From: Aliidongia dinghuensis
Lineage (GTDB): Bacteria; Pseudomonadota; Alphaproteobacteria; ATCC43930; CGMCC-115725
Assembly: GCF_014643535.1 (NCBI RefSeq)
Contig: NZ_BMJQ01000022.1
Location: 38,700 to 102,699 of the forward strand
Direction: 5' to 3'
DNA length: 64,000 nt
Made by a program: the position numbers and the translations under genes. Shown piece after piece: positions 61,874-64,000 of this stretch. Under the pieces are notes generated by a model that saw only the letters and a list, made by a program, of their open reading frames with translations, did no database searches and was not told where the DNA came from. Each line of letters opens with the position of its first letter. The first letter of the stretch is position 1.

Positions 61874-62142
61874 CTCTGCCGAACGTGCTTGCCAATGACT
61901 GGTGACCGCGGACCTCCACCGGAATATGCGGCGATCGGAGACTTGGCGCAATATGCGGAGACGGCCAGTTCCGCTTGGCAGTGCCGGGCTCGGCTCTGCG
62001 GCTGGGCGGCCGGCCGAGCGGCTGGCGCCGCCCCCTTGCTTCGGGCATTCTGCCCGACCGGATTTGCCCGTGGCGCTGGCTTCGCTTGCCCGCGGGATAT
62101 TATTTGCATACAAACAAGATGCGTCTCTAGGGAGTAACCGTC
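61874..62142. other. Intergenic region between divergent genes
   Basis: About 270 bases with promoters for both sides expected. An imperfect direct repeat around AATATGCGG (61923 and 61951) is present. Nothing else recognised. Confidence 0.35.
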
Positions 62143-63357
<1,215 letters not shown>

Positions 63358-63393
63358 TATCGCCTAAAGGTTGTCGGCTTCGGCCGAATGAAG

Positions 63394-63425
63394 ACCGGCG
63401 TTCCACATCGGGACGCCGGTTTTTC
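63394..63425 (+). terminator. Rho-independent terminator of gcdH
   Basis: ACCGGCG-T-TCC (63394-63404) pairs with GGACGCCGGT (63411-63420), with one bulged T; then TTTT follows. Starts 37 bases after the gcdH stop. Confidence 0.8.
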
Positions 63426-63588
63426 GTATCGAGAAATCCAACCTGCGGAATTTTGGAGCAACTGCCCGTCCCTGGAGCGGTAGCCGCCTATAAAAGCCGC
63501 ATGAAATTGCACCATACTCCCATAAAGCGCGCATTTAAATTACGGCGCCGCCCCGCTCGACCCCAGGTTCCATAAGCCCGCGCCGCGT

Positions 63589-63603
63589 TGGCACGAAACT
63601 TGA
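63589..63603 (+). promoter_or_regulatory. Probable sigma-54 promoter of the ammonium transporter
   Basis: TGGCAC (63589-63594), 5 bases, then TTGA (63600-63603) matches the TGGCAC-N5-TTGC consensus except for the last C. It lies about 130 bases before the Amt start. Nitrogen-controlled ammonium transporters typically use sigma-54 with NtrC. Confidence 0.55.
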
Positions 63604-63732
63604 TTGTTGCGACGCAACATGACCGTTTCGTGGCAGGAATGTCGGGTCTCCATACCCCTGACTCTCGCCATCGAAAAGCAGCCGGGAAGGACTGCTGTAT
63701 CGATCGATCAAGTAGAAGCAGGGAGAATGGCG

Positions 63733-64000
63733 ATGGGTTTGCAGAAATGGGGCGGTCGGCTGGCCGCGCTCGGCCTGGTGAGCATGGCCCTTTCGGGCCA
63801 GGCGCTGGCGGAAGACGCGGCGCCGAAGCTCGATTCGGGCGACACGGCGTGGATGCTGACGTCGACGGCGCTCGTGCTGATGATGACGGTGCCAGGCCTG
63901 GCGCTGTTCTACGGCGGCATGGTGCGCAAGATGAACGTGCTGGCGACCGTGATGCAGAGCTTCGCCATCACCTGCCTGGTGACGGTCTTGTGGATGATCG
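63733..64000 (+). CDS. Ammonium transporter (Amt family), N-terminal part
   Basis: The first 89 residues of an Amt protein that continues past the window end. A signal peptide (GLVSMALSGQALAED), then LDSGDTAWMLTSTALVLMMTVPGLALFYGGMVRKMNVLATVMQSFAITCLV, the highly conserved first two helices of Amt/MEP/Rh proteins. ATG 63733 is favoured since GGGAG lies 8 bases in front; ATG 63727 is in frame. It would import ammonium and is probably nitrogen-regulated. Confidence 0.93.
   Translation, partial: MGLQKWGGRLAALGLVSMALSGQALAEDAAPKLDSGDTAWMLTSTALVLMMTVPGLALFYGGMVRKMNVLATVMQSFAITCLVTVLWMI

Larger units (their letters stand above)
63358..63732. other. Intergenic region: terminator and probable sigma-54 promoter of the ammonium transporter
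   Basis: 375 bases. It holds the gcdH terminator (63394-63425), a sigma-54-type promoter (63589-63603), and a perfect palindrome GTTGCGACGCAAC at 63605-63617. No glnK gene is here, although glnK usually precedes amtB. Confidence 0.6.

Overview
The window is a high-GC chromosomal stretch (only a few AT-rich islands) from an alphaproteobacterium. Gene content points to the Rhodospirillales or a nearby order: a fused indolepyruvate ferredoxin oxidoreductase, adjacent ahpC and ahpD genes, a fasciclin/ECF sigma/anti-sigma set, and a GAAGGCGGG-type dispersed repeat of the kind common in that class. The genus cannot be fixed from the sequence. I see no rRNA, tRNA, CRISPR array, prophage or intact insertion sequence; this is mostly ordinary chromosomal gene content with a few accessory blocks.

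Layout. 1-3.6 kb: end of an upstream gene with a terminator, then a large hybrid sensor kinase and a small conserved protein. 3.7-11.3 kb: the most distinctive block, a divergent catabolic cluster. On the minus strand run a [2Fe-2S] ferredoxin, a ferredoxin reductase and an IclR regulator. On the plus strand run a Rieske oxygenase, a glutamine-synthetase-like ligase, a periplasmic binding protein and a 4-hydroxylaminobenzoate-lyase-like protein (PnbB/DUF4863 family). A RidA-type deaminase converges on it. The shared promoter region carries two nearly identical 30-base operators in mirror orientation, each next to a predicted -10 element. The set looks like a pathway for an aromatic amine or aminobenzoate: activation by gamma-glutamylation, ring hydroxylation, loss of ammonia.

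11.5-24.6 kb: Bcr-type efflux pump; an SDR gene carrying an in-frame amber codon, followed by a DUF2269 membrane protein; a Sel1/trypsin lipoprotein; DUF302 protein and msrP with a decayed duplicate of the msrP 3' end; aspartate-type aminotransferase; ahpC and ahpD; LysE exporter; and a three-gene minus-strand unit (BKACE-like enzyme, 2-hydroxyacid dehydrogenase, AEC transporter). 25-27 kb: a chemoreceptor gene between two AT-rich non-coding islands, each with a minus-strand terminator.

27.3-35 kb: uvrB, folM-like, folB, uvrC, pgsA, mobB, moaD and moaE, a DNA repair, pterin, phospholipid and molybdenum-cofactor block. The cofactor genes would serve enzymes such as MsrP. 35-40.8 kb: envelope and regulatory genes, including a His/Tyr-rich lipoprotein, a SPOR protein, fasciclin with ECF sigma and anti-sigma, and LysR with DUF4865. 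40.8-52.2 kb: ABC1/UbiB-type kinase, M3 oligopeptidase, long-chain acyl-CoA synthetase, a REP-like repeat, LysR, an MFS exporter and indolepyruvate oxidoreductase. 52.4-58 kb: a complete peptide ABC transporter (SBP, two permeases, two ATPases) closed by a terminator. 58-64 kb: an XRE regulator with a partner of unknown function, beta-carbonic anhydrase with a SulP carrier, a small membrane protein, glutaryl-CoA dehydrogenase, and the start of an ammonium transporter behind a probable sigma-54 promoter.
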